Positions 49,310 to 59,455 of a stretch of 64,000 nt of DNA are shown here, one piece after another. Both the position numbers and the translations under genes were made by a program. Under the pieces are notes generated by a model. That model did no database searches. It was not told the origin of the DNA and saw only the letters and a list, made by a program, of their open reading frames with translations. The stretch is from Nymphaea colorata (Eukaryota > Streptophyta > Magnoliopsida > Nymphaeales > Nymphaeaceae). How positions within the stretch are numbered: position 1 is the first letter of the stretch; the number at the start of each line of letters is the position of its first letter. The DNA lies in contig NC_045142.1 in NCBI RefSeq assembly GCF_008831285.2, positions 21,699,354 through 21,763,353 on the forward strand. The letters are read 5' to 3'.

Positions 49310-51450
49310 TGAAGTTTGGTAGTTGGAATGTTAGAGGGCTTGCTAATCTAACAACCTAGAGAGATTTTGGCAAAAGGATGAGATCTCATCAACTTGAGAT
49401 CATTTTCATGTTTCGATATCATGTTGATTGCGGACAACATCAAATCTTTTTGCAATCGCTACAAGGAGTTTTCTTTTGAATCTAATATTGATACGAATCT
49501 TAGTTGGGCCATAATTGTCTGTGCTTATAGACAGACTGATTTTAGATTGACTAGTTGCAAATTTAATAAATTTTAGATGGATTGTTTGTTTATTCATAAG
49601 GCTTCCAATCTCAACTTTGATACAATAGGAGTGTATCTTCACCCTGACTTTAGAATTCGCAAAGACCAATTGGTTATGTTAAATATCGTTATTGCCAATA
49701 TACAAAAGTTAGTATTATCATGAAAGATTTTAATTCAGTTTGTAAGGAGTTTGAAAAATGGGCCTGCCCCTTCTAGACAAGCTTGTTTAGCATTCAATGG
49801 ATTCATTCAAGATGCTGGACTAAGGGAGATTATGGACTGAAACAGAGTTCACTTGAACCAATCTCTGCAGCCCAACAGCGCTGGTTCAAGGCAAATTAGA
49901 TAGATGTAATTCTTGGATTGAGCAAGTTGGATATTGCAGGCAGCTTTTGGTAGAACCAAGAAGTTCTTTAGACCACTCAGCGCTTCTCTTTTACATGTAA
50001 ATTGAATATCTTTAAAACCGCATGTAGGAGAAGACAAAGATTTAACTACTTCCTTTATTAAGAGTGTTAACCTAGTTGTAAGGTCATTATTACAAGAGCA
50101 CAAAGAGTGGAATGTAGACGATGCATAATGCTTAAACTTCTGGCAAAACAGAATAGAGTACGACCATGAATAAGTAATTGGAGTAAGTATAGAACCGAGA
50201 AAGTTGATACCAGAATTAGCATACTTGAAAAGGATCTTATTGAAATTTATAAGAGGCAAGATATTGGCTCTCATAACTTGTCCCTGAAAATCATTTAGAA
50301 GTTTTCTTGCGGATGCTCTCTGACATGAAGAAATTTATTAGAAAAAATAAGTTAGGGTATCATGGCTAAAAGAAGGGGATAATAACAGCAAACTATTTCA
50401 CGCTATGTTCAAGAAAATGTCAAAAAAATTAGACTCTTGCACATGAAGATGGATGATGGGGAGTTTTATGAGGAGGATCCAATTCTTTGAGCATGTACTT
50501 CTCATTTTTAAAGATTTTTTTACCAGTGACAACTCAACAAAAATCATTATGGATCAGCTTGCTGTTGGTTACTGCGTATTTATAAAACAAAACTTAACCG
50601 ACCAAAGTCCCATTTCAGATGAGGAAGTGTAATAGGCTGTTATGGGTGCCAACTCCAATAGTGCACAAGGTCTGGATGGGTTTCCGAATTCGTTCTTTCA
50701 AAATAATAGGGACACGGTAAGGACTAATATCACAGTCGCCATTAGAGATTTTTTTTCAGAAAGGAAAGTTTGTTAAGAAACTAGGCAGAAGTCATATAAT
50801 CTTAATTCTTAAATTTGACTTAGAATTTGTTAAGCAACTAGTCTACTGAAATTTATTTTCAGAATCACGGTTTCGAGAATGAAGAGGGTACTAAAGCGGG
50901 TCATTTCCAACATGCAAGGTGACTTTTTGAAAGATAGAAACATCCATCAATGTCTCCTTCTTGTGCTTGAGATTGTATATGCAATGTCTAAGGGTAGATC
51001 AACTAGCTTATGTTGAAGATAGACCTATCAAAAGCATATGACAGGGTCAATTGGACTTTCTTTCAAGCTGCCATGTTGCATTTGGGATTTCATCCTATTT
51101 GGACTCAAAGAGTAATGACAGTAGTGACAAATGCTTTTTATGCTCTTGTGATTAATGACCATCAAGGTGAATACTTTGGATATTCTCATGGTCTACAATA
51201 AGGATTCCCTTTATCTTCATTTTTATTCCTCATTGTCATGAAAATCTTTTCACGTACATTGCAAGCTGCAATTGAAAGAAGAATGATTGAAGTCCCGCAT
51301 ATTGGAAGAGGCATAGAATGAGTTTTTTCTACAATCTATGCTGTTGACATCTTGATTTTCTTAAAATCCTTCAAGAATGGCTTTCTTCATCTACAATTTT
51401 TTTTTCTATTTGAACTCCATGCTGAAATGATGATTAACCTTCAAACTAGT
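49310..51450 (+). mobile_element. Decayed LINE (L1-type non-LTR retrotransposon)
   Basis: Pieces in order on the plus strand: endonuclease start KFGSWNVRGLAN (49312-49347), SKLFHAMFKKMSKKLD (50385-50430) and ANSNSAQGLDGFPNSFF (50645-50700). Then reverse transcriptase follows, with NMQGDFLKDRNIHQCLLL (50910-50965), LKIDLSKAYDRVNWTFF (51013-51063) and a damaged YAVDILIFL (51340-51365), where the active site normally reads YADD. Many stops and shifts occur. The 3' part (zinc finger, poly-A) is missing; it ends where the filler DNA at 51462 begins. Confidence 0.82.
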
Positions 51451-51461
51451 CTACCGAGATT

Positions 51462-51630
51462 TCTCTGTCTCTATATCTGTCTGTCTCTGACTAAAAAGTG
51501 TTTGAGTCATATCGGGTGCTGTTTGAGTCATATCTGGTGCCGCCCTGGTTGAGAGAATCTGCTGAGAACATCTTAATTCTGATTGTCTATAAGTATTGAG
51601 ATTTCTTGCTTCAAATTTAAGTTCGTTGCA
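51462..51630 (-). repeat. Inverted copy of an intron segment from the gene at 57687-58099
   Basis: This stretch matches, in inverse orientation, about 57806-57955. The shared order is GACTAAAAAGTGTTTGAGTC, GGGTGCTGTTTGAGTCATAT, TCTGCTGAGAACATCTTAAT, AGATTTCTTGCTTCAAATTT. A few indels and substitutions separate the two. The source lies wholly inside the intron 57747-57967, so the copy was made from DNA and not from spliced RNA. Confidence 0.9.
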
Positions 51631-51707
51631 AATCCGGGCAGTCACCCCGGATATTCATACAATGGTTACGATGAAGAAGCCTTGATGATGTTTGTCAGTA
51701 TGCGATC
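51626..51707. repeat. Two short filler copies of nearby PPR sequence
   Basis: 51626-51650 is an inverted copy of 51883-51907 (24 of 25 bases, core AATCCGGGCAGTCA). 51648-51707 is a direct copy of 52376-52435, 60 of 60 bases by eye (starts CGGATATTCATACAATGG, ends TCAGTATGCGATC). They follow each other without spacer and join the intron copy to the resumed PPR frame at 51708. Confidence 0.9.
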
Positions 51708-53643
51708 GATGCACGCCAAGTGTTCGATGGGATTCCTGAAAGGGATGCAGGTTCATGGAATGCTACTATGATTGATGGATACATTCGAAATGGATTTCAA
51801 TATGAGGGTATCCATCTTTTCAAAAAAATGCAACTTTCTTGTGTCAGACTATATAGATATTCCTTGAGTATCATACTAGATGCCGGGATGACTGCCCGGA
51901 TTTGCAATGTGGAAAGCAGGTTCATGCATTCATGGTACAAAATGCATGGGGTGACGATCATGGTCACTGCGCTGATCGATATGTATGCAAAGTGTGGTGT
52001 ACTTACTGATGCATGGCAAGTTTTTAATAAAGCAGCAGAAAGAAGCACAGAAGTATGGAATGCAATGATTTCCAGTTTTGTCATTAATAGGATGTGGGAA
52101 AATGGCTGGGAAATGTGTAAACTGATGCATATTGATGGTGTTGATTTTAGGCCTTCAACCTTTTCAATTGTTCTACAAGCTTGTTCACAAGGACAAGCTC
52201 TGCTTTCAAGCATGAAGATTCATTCTCTTGCCACAAGGATGGGTTATGAGCGCCATCCCCATGTATCTACATTCATACTGACAATGTACATGAAATGCTT
52301 GCAGGCGGATGATGCATGCCAACTGTTTGACCTGATCTGCCAAAAGGAATCTGCATCCTGGAATGCAATTATTTCCGGATATTCATACAATGGTTACGAT
52401 GAAGAAGCCTTGATGATGTTTGTCAGTATGCGATCAAAAGGGATTCAACCTGATTTTTCAGCAATTTCCACCGTATTGGCTGCTTGCGCTTGCAGTGTGG
52501 AATTTCTAGATTTTGGAAAAGTAGTTCATGGTGATGCTGTTAAAAGAGCAGCATATGCAAATATCATCGTGCAGAGTGCTCTTCTAACCATGTATGCCAA
52601 GTGTGGTTTGGTAGATGCTGCCGAATATATTTTTAAGAAGATTGAAGCTAGAGATCTAGTTTCATGATGCTCAATCATAGTAGGATTTTGTCAAAACGGA
52701 AGATTTAAGGAAGCTTTCGGTGTTTTCGAACTAATGAGAGCAGACTCTGTAAAACCAGACTCTATGGTCATGGTGTGCTTACTTACAGCTGGAATGGAAG
52801 ATGTTCAGTCTGGTCTGCAAATCCATGGTTTTGTTACCAAAAGTGGCTTTGCATCGAACGTTTATGTTGGTCCTGCTCTCATAGACATGTATGCCAAATG
52901 TAGATCACCAGATTTGGCTGGGCTTGTGTTTTCCAGCATGCCCATGAAGAACTTAGTTTCATGGAACGCCATAATATCGGCATATGCCAGAAATAATCAT
53001 CCAGGGGAATCCATCAATCTCTTTGCTGAAATATCTAAAACATGGTTTGAAACCAAACTCCATATCTGTAACTAGTGTTATGGCTGCTACAGCTTCGTTA
53101 GCTGCAATTCTACAAGGGAAGAGCATACATGGCTACATAATCAGACACGAACTCCTTGCCGGTTCATGCGTGAATCATGCATTAATTGATACTTACATGA
53201 ATTGTGGAAACATGAACTCGGCTCACCTGGTTTTTGATAAGTCTGATGAGAGATACAGTAGCCTGGAATACAATGATCACTAGATATGGTACTCATGGCC
53301 ACTGTTTCATGGCGGGTTGGTTCATGAGAGATCCAATACTTTCACAAGAATGACTGGTTAGTTCAAGATTGTACCTAGAATGGAGCACTATGCATGCATG
53401 GTAGACCTTCTTAGCCGTGCTGGCAGCTTGAATGAAGCTCGGACTTTTATAGAAAGAACGCCGATTCAAGCAGATGCAAAGGTTTGGATGTTCTTGTCAT
53501 CTGCTTGCAGAGTCTATAATCATGTTCAGCTAGGAGAACATGCCATGCAGAAGATAAAGGATCTGAAGCCGGCGATGGACGGCCATCTTGTTCAGCTGCT
53601 GAATCTCCATATAAAGAGGCAGGACTGTTGAAGGAGTCAGCAA
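51708..53643 (+). pseudogene. Main body of the broken PPR gene (PLS class, E subgroup)
   Basis: The frame resumes with ARQVFDGIPERDAGSWNA, then gives successive P, L and S motifs. Examples are TALIDMYAKCGVLTDAWQVF, SWNAIISGYSYNGYDEEALM, SALLTMYAKCGLVDAAEYIF and PALIDMYAKCRSPDLAGLVF. These end with MEHYACMVDLLSRAGSLNEA and an E motif (DAKVWMFLSSACRVYNHVQLGE). Breaks: a stop after ARDLVS (TGA near 52665), frameshifts near 53040 and 53265, and a deletion of part of an L/S motif near 53290-53360. One more shift precedes the hAT insertion at 53643. Family members act in organelle RNA editing or processing. This copy cannot encode a full protein. Confidence 0.9.
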
Positions 53644-56600
53644 CTATGTCACCGCGGTACGCCTGGAGGAGCCGCGTACCGGTACCGACACGCCGGTACG
53701 GTAGTACCGGTTCGGGGAAACGTGGTGGTACGTTTGGATCTGGTTTCGGGTCGAAACCAGATCCAAACCACATCCCGATCCGAACAACATAAACCTAATC
53801 CCCGAAAGTTTGCCCGACGCTTTCGACTTTCGACTTTCTTCTTCTCGGCTTCTCCTTCTCCGCCTCTGTTACCCTTTCTTCTGAAAACCTTCAACAGTCG
53901 GTGGTGGCGACGGCGTCGGCGACGGACGACCGGTGGACGACAACCAGCAACGGAGGCGACGGCAGTGGACGGCGAGGGCACCGGAGGAGACGGTTGGTGA
54001 GTGGGCGGGCCTCTGTTTCTTCCTCTTTAATTTGTTTTTGTTTCACACGAATCGTCCAATTTCTATTTCATTACGCATGATATGATCTATGATTAATTGA
54101 TTCGTTGAGAAAATGCTGCCAACTGCCAGCTTTAATGTACTGATTCGTTTGCTCGATCTATGATTAATTGATTTCCTAAATGTACTGATTTCAAGGTTAA
54201 TTTGGAAGGCCGTAGGAAGTTCCTTAATGTTACTTTCCCTACAAAAGTTTAATACCATTCATTCGATGCCTTTGATATTTGCCACGTATATGGTCATCAA
54301 CAATGTTGGTGTGTCGATGCACTTGATGTTGGCATGTGTGTTTTTCTGTTAAACATGATTTACAGTGTCTTGGTCATTCAATATCTGCATCGTATTGGCT
54401 ACTGTGATGCAGGCTTGCTTGCTGCATAAACTTCTTATAAAAACTGATGGGAATGTTGAGAAAATAATAATTGCTCTGGTTCTGAATTTTCTGATCCCTA
54501 ATCTTTTCAATTTCATTATCTTCGTTATTATAGTATGGCTGCCTCAAGTAAAGGGAAGGGAACTACTTCTACACCTACAAGTTCTAGTTGTGCATCGAAA
54601 GCTTCTTCGTATTTACAAGAGGACCAGCCATTATGGGGTTATGTACAAAAGTAAGGAAAAGCTCATGGAGGTGGTGGGAATGTAATCTTCGAATGTTCTT
54701 TTTGTAGGAAGGAGTTCACTGGAACATATACAAGAGTTAAAGCACATCTACTACACATGAAAGGTAATGGTATTCAATTGTGTAAGAATATCAAACCTGA
54801 TAGTGTGAATGAGTTGAAGAAGGAGCAAGAACAATATGATATGAAGAGAAGTGGTAAACAATCTGGTTTTCTTAACATTCCTTCAGTACTCTTACACGAT
54901 GATGCAGTCCATGAGCAGAAAAAAAGAAATTTGGACACATTCAAAAAATCAATTGAGCAGACATTTGCTTTACAAAAGAGGCAGGAATTAGATAGAAAAG
55001 TTGGAACTTTCTTCTTTTCTAGTTGCATACCTTTTAATGCAGCTAGAAACCATATTGGAAGGATCTAGTTACATCTTTGGCAAATAGCAATATGTCTGGA
55101 TATGTTGCACCAGGCTCTGAGAAGCTTCGAACAATCATCCTACAACAAGAGAAGAGTCGAATAGAAAAAATGCTACAATATCAAAAGTTGAGCTGGGAGC
55201 AACATGGAGTTTCAATTGTATCTGATGGCTGGACAGATATTCAAAGGCACCCACTTATTAACTTTATTGCAACTTCAACTAATGGGTCAATCTTTCTGAA
55301 AGCAATAGATGCGTTTGGTGAATATAAAAATACTGAGTATTTGAAAGGGTTATTTGTAGAGTTGATTGAAGAAGTTGGAATGGATAAGGTTGTTCAGATA
55401 ATTACAGATAATGCAGCTGTATGTAGAGCTGCTGGTCTTCTAGTGGAACAGGACTATCCTCACATTTTTTGGACACCTTGTGCAGTCCATAGTTTAAATT
55501 TGGCATTGAAAAGTATATGCAATCCAACAAGCAAAGAACAGGATCTTCGTGCTTATGAGTTGTGTTCGTGGATTGAAGAACTAGAGAGAGATGTTAAAAA
55601 CATTAGAAACTTTATAGTTAATCATCAGCATGCCCTTTCCATTTATAACAGATATACTGATTTGAAGTTGTTAAGAGTTGCAGAGACACGTTTTGCTTCT
55701 ATCATTGTTATGATGAAGAGAATCAAGAAGGTTAAAAGTGCATTAATCAATATGGTGACAGACGATGATTGGAACTTCTATCGTGCTGTTGATGATGACA
55801 AAGCTCAAACCATCAAACGATTGATTGTTGGTGATGTTTTTTGGGATAGAATCTCTTATTTTCTTACATTCACAGAGCCTATTTGGGAGATGTTGAGGGC
55901 TCTTGATTGTGATAAGCCAATGCTTCATTGTGTTTATGAGATGTGGAACAATATGATTTGCAAACTACGGGATGTCATTTTCAATCATGAGAAGAAGAAC
56001 TTTGCACTTGAAGATTCAGACTTTTTTGATCATGTGCACAAGATATTAATAACAAGATGGGATAAGAGCAACACCCCTTTGCAATGCATGGCATACTCAT
56101 TGAATCCTAAGTATTATGGATTAAAGTGGCTCTCTGAAGGTGTTGGAAGAACTCCACCACATGTAGATCCTGAAGTATCAAGACATAGGGTGACATGTCT
56201 TAATAAAATTTTTAGAGATTCATATCAAAATGAACGAGCTCACAATGAGTTTGCAAGCTTTTCTACAATGGATGAAAATATGGATGCAATGGTAGATAGA
56301 GACACATATCTACCTATTCCTTGGTGGGTCAAACATGGACATGCTTATCCCACTCTTCAATACCTTGCTTTGAGGTTGTTAGTTCAGCCTGTTACATCTT
56401 CATGCTCTGAAAGGAATTGGAGCACCTATTCACATATTCACAACATTAAGAGAAACAAACTTACAAGCAAGCGTGCGGAAGATTTAGTTTATGTGCATTC
56501 CAACCTTCGGTTACTTTCACGGAACAGTAATGAATACAGGTAAATGATTGTATTGTAAATTTTTTGTATCTATATTGTTGATTAGTACATAATTATATTC

Positions 56601-57169
56601 TTAATTCTTATCTCTTTATAGGGAAGGAAGCAGTAAAAATTGGGATGTGAATGGTGAGGAATTTAACTTCGAAGGAGACGAGGATCTAGACCATCTTAAT
56701 TCGGAGTTAAATGAACCATGTGCACTGCAAGAGGTAGAGGTGGATAAGGAGGACTTTGCAGAGGTGGAAGATGAACAGAATTTACAATGAAATATATTAA
56801 TCTGAGATCTTAGTTTTTTTATGTTTTTATTTTTTATGAAAGTATATGTAGGAACTATGAAAGAAACATTTGATGTTTTCTTTATGAGATGGTATGTAAG
56901 GATAATTTTGATGTTTTCTTTAAGTTTCCTTTTATGTGTCTTTATGAGATCTTATGTTTTCTTTATGAGATTATATGTTTTGTGTGTTTGTTAGATCTTA
57001 CGGTATGTAAGAAAAACCCTGTCAAAATTTATAATTTTTTAAATTAAAAAATATAACATTATTCAATAAAAAAAACACCGTACCCGTACCATGATTTTCA
57101 AAAACGCCGTACTCGTACCCGTTTTCTCGTACCCATACCAGCGCCCGTACCCGTACCCAGGTGACATAG
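53644..57169 (+). mobile_element. hAT DNA transposon inserted in the PPR gene
   Basis: A 3526-bp element with terminal inverted repeats CTATGTCACC (53644-53653) and GGTGACATAG (57160-57169). The exact 8-bp target duplication GTCAGCAA lies at 53636-53643 and 57170-57177, as expected for hAT. Subterminal DNA on both sides is rich in GGTACGG/CCGTACC units. Inside is a BED/DUF659/hAT-dimerisation transposase gene. Removing the element and one duplication copy restores the PPR reading into KVTMTMKEKGLRKMPGCSW. Confidence 0.97.
54535..56790 (+). pseudogene. hAT transposase with one nonsense codon and one frameshift
   Basis: It would bind the element ends and catalyse cut-and-paste transposition. 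The ATG is at 54535 (MAASSKGKG), just after an acceptor-like TATTATAG. A BED-type zinc finger follows (ECSFCRKEFTGTYTRVKAHL, about residues 53-72 of the frame). Then DUF659 with VSDGWTD, HPLINFIA and DNAAVCRAAG, and a C-terminal dimerisation region (YPTLQYLALRLL, CSERNWS, RAEDLVYVHSNLRLL). A second exon (56622-56790) continues in phase after an intron at 56540-56621 and gives an acidic tail. Damage: TAA at 54652-54654, and a one-base shift near 55060 between NAARNHI and DLVTSLANSNMSGY. Otherwise the frame is open, so the loss of function is recent. Confidence 0.88.
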
Positions 57170-57419
57170 GTCAGCAAAAGTGACTATGACCATGAAAGAA
57201 AAAGGATTAAGAAAGATGCCTGGGTGCAGTTGGATCGAGGTGAAAGACAAGATCAACGTCATCTTATCTATGGATTCAGCACAGCCACAGATTATAGAAG
57301 TATATCGGACATTGGAGGGCCTGACAAGAAACATTCAAGAGGAAGGTTATGTGCCAAGAAGTGGCTACCGTTCAGATGGTTCTTTACTTTTGTCAAGAGG
57401 CGATGAAAGACGACTCTGA
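57170..57419 (+). pseudogene. 3' end of the broken PPR gene (E/E+ motif)
   Basis: Beyond the transposon the frame continues KVTMTMKEKGLRKMPGCSWI, then EVKDKINVILSMDSAQPQ and a short tail ending RGDERRL with TGA at 57417-57419. PGCSWIEV is the hallmark of the E motif. No DYW domain follows, so the gene belonged to the E subgroup. Confidence 0.9.
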
Positions 57420-57485
57420 CTCTCTGTCTTCCAGTGCACCAAGAAAGGGGTAGGTAAGCAGCAGTGACATCACATAAATATAAGA

Positions 57486-57486
57486 A

Positions 57487-57523
<37 letters not shown>
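57486..57523. repeat. (TC)n microsatellite
   Basis: About 38 bp of TC units just after the PPR remnant. Confidence 0.97.
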
Positions 57524-57527
<4 letters not shown>

Positions 57528-57686
57528 CACAACTGAGAAAAGAAATTTGATATGAAGAACTGGAGCAATGTAAACTAGAAGCCTCAAAAAAACGTAAACC
57601 GATAATATTCCAAAGTAGCAAGTACAGAAGTGTTTTCAACTATTTTATGGCAGTCAAAATCAATAACTACTGTACAGTCAGGAACT

Positions 57687-58099
57687 TCACGTTGTACTCC
57701 CATGCTCAGACTTTGAAGTAAACTGCTTCCGAAGCCATTCGTGCGGCTGCAGGAGACAGCCAAAGAAATCACTGTAATGAAGTCGCGATGACGAGGAACA
57801 AACACTGCAACAAACTTAAATTTGAAGCAAGAAATCTCAATACTTAACAATCAGAATTAAGATGTTCTCAGCAGATTCAGGGCGGCACCCGATATGACTC
57901 AAACAGCACCCGATAGGACTCAAACACTTTTTAGTCAGACAGAGACAGAGAAAGAGAGGGGTTGTACCTGGATGAGCCAGAGAGCAGTGGTGGAGAAGGC
58001 CACGGTCCACAGAAAGGCTGCCTGGATGTCCTCGGGGTATAATCCGAATCTGGGCCTCCTCCTCCAGACGCTTCTGTAGTAGTGGTAGTAGCCCGCCAT
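57687..58099 (-). CDS. Small single-pass membrane protein, 63 residues (possible mitochondrial complex subunit)
   Basis: Two exons, 57968-58099 (44 codons from the ATG at 58099) and 57687-57746 (19 codons plus TGA), join in phase 0 at clean GT-AG sites across a 221-bp intron. The protein starts MAGYYHYYRSVWRRRPRFGL, then YPEDIQAAFLWTVAFSTTAL, a single hydrophobic helix, and a short charged tail (PHEWLRKQFTSKSEHG). A basic, aromatic N-terminus followed by one helix is the build of the tiny plant-specific accessory subunits of respiratory complex I. That assignment is inference and I cannot name the subunit. A longer upstream frame without ATG exists but is not needed. A part of its intron was copied to 51462-51630. 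Confidence 0.72.
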
Positions 58100-58530
58100 T
58101 GCTCCTCTCCCTCTCACACAGAGAGGTGCACCAGAGAAATGAAACGGAGATAACTCTCTCTCTCTCTCGGGAGAGTTCCACGGTCGCTCTGGCTTCAGTG
58201 CTACCGGTGGACAACGACACGTCGTCCCAGTGGCCCGGTCAGGAGTTCTTAAAGAAACTATAGGGAGATTTTTGTAAATTCACAGTCGGTTCCCCAACTT
58301 CCACTGTATGAAAAGGAAAATTTTCCGAGAGGAAGCTCAAGTTTTATTGGAACGATAAAATGTTCTTAAGTTCTAGTTTTCTTTTCAATCGTTCCAATCA
58401 AGTTCGAGCCGAGCTTCATAACCGGACCTTGAATTCAGCTCAACGTGAATGTATAACAAGCGAGCCGAGTTTGAGGTATTGCTCAGCTCACCTTGAGTCA
58501 GCTTTATGGAAGGACACTAACTAGATTCAA

Positions 58531-58684
58531 ATCAAGTTCGAACTTGATTCATTTAACTTGTCACTTGGTACATATATTTTTATTTTAAATAAAAATAAAA
58601 ACTATAAATCAAGTTCGAACTCGACTCGTTTAACTTGTCACTTGGTACATATATTTTTATTTTAAATAAAAATAAAAACTATAA
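58531..58684. repeat. 77-bp tandem duplication
   Basis: ATCAAGTTCGAACT(T/C)GA starts at 58531 and again at 58608, each followed by the same TTAACTTGTCACTTGGTACA and AT-rich tail. Three or four differences. The rest of 58260-59240 is intergenic without recognisable genes, apart from further AAGTTCGA motifs at 58400-58540. Confidence 0.9.
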
Positions 58685-59455
58685 AAATGATGTTAAGTTC
58701 ATTAAAAACTACACACATGCATTTAAAGATAAACAAACAGAGAAGACATGGGCCAAGTTTAATTTAAATGAGTTGATCTCGTGTAACTCCAATTCATCTC
58801 GTTTATTTGTAAGCTTATGGGTACGTGGCTTCCGGCCCCACTCGGACCTAAGCTTGGAACCGAAAAAAAGTACCAAGGTGGCCCAATAATCGGGTGGGCA
58901 AGACTAAGCTCGGTTCTGTTCAATAAGATTTTTTAATATTCATTTTATTGATTTTTGTATATGATTATAATATTTTAAAATATACCTTTCTAAAAATGAT
59001 GTTCTATCAAAATTGAGTTTTTAACATACCCAATCCTCCAAATTCGACATTTAAAGGTGTCAACCGCTAAGGACAACGGACCACTGAATTCAAACTACAT
59101 ACAAACACAAAGCAAAGCCCAATTATAGCCAAATATATTTAATTATCATAAAATACGATAGGAAGGATCATCCTTCTTCGTGTACATAAGTAAATAAAGC
59201 TCTTTAGCTTTGATCGCCATATCCATATATATATATATATGTACACTTGGCAAAGCTTCCCCAACTCCTCCTTAACTGCATGTTACGAGTCCACAAGCTA
59301 TGTTCTTTAACAAGAGTTAGTACGTGGGAAGCGGCACCTGGTGATGTTCAGCCATGGGGAGTTTACTTCTACATAGAACTCCACCCCCAGCAAACATCCG
59401 GATCGCCGAGCTTCCACGAACTCTGCCGCTACAATCTAGCCGGACCACTTACCAG

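Noticed and set aside
53722-54000. Arginine/proline-rich frame of 92 codons at the left end of the hAT element
   Set aside because: It is GC-rich subterminal transposon DNA, has no domain and lies upstream of the transposase start.
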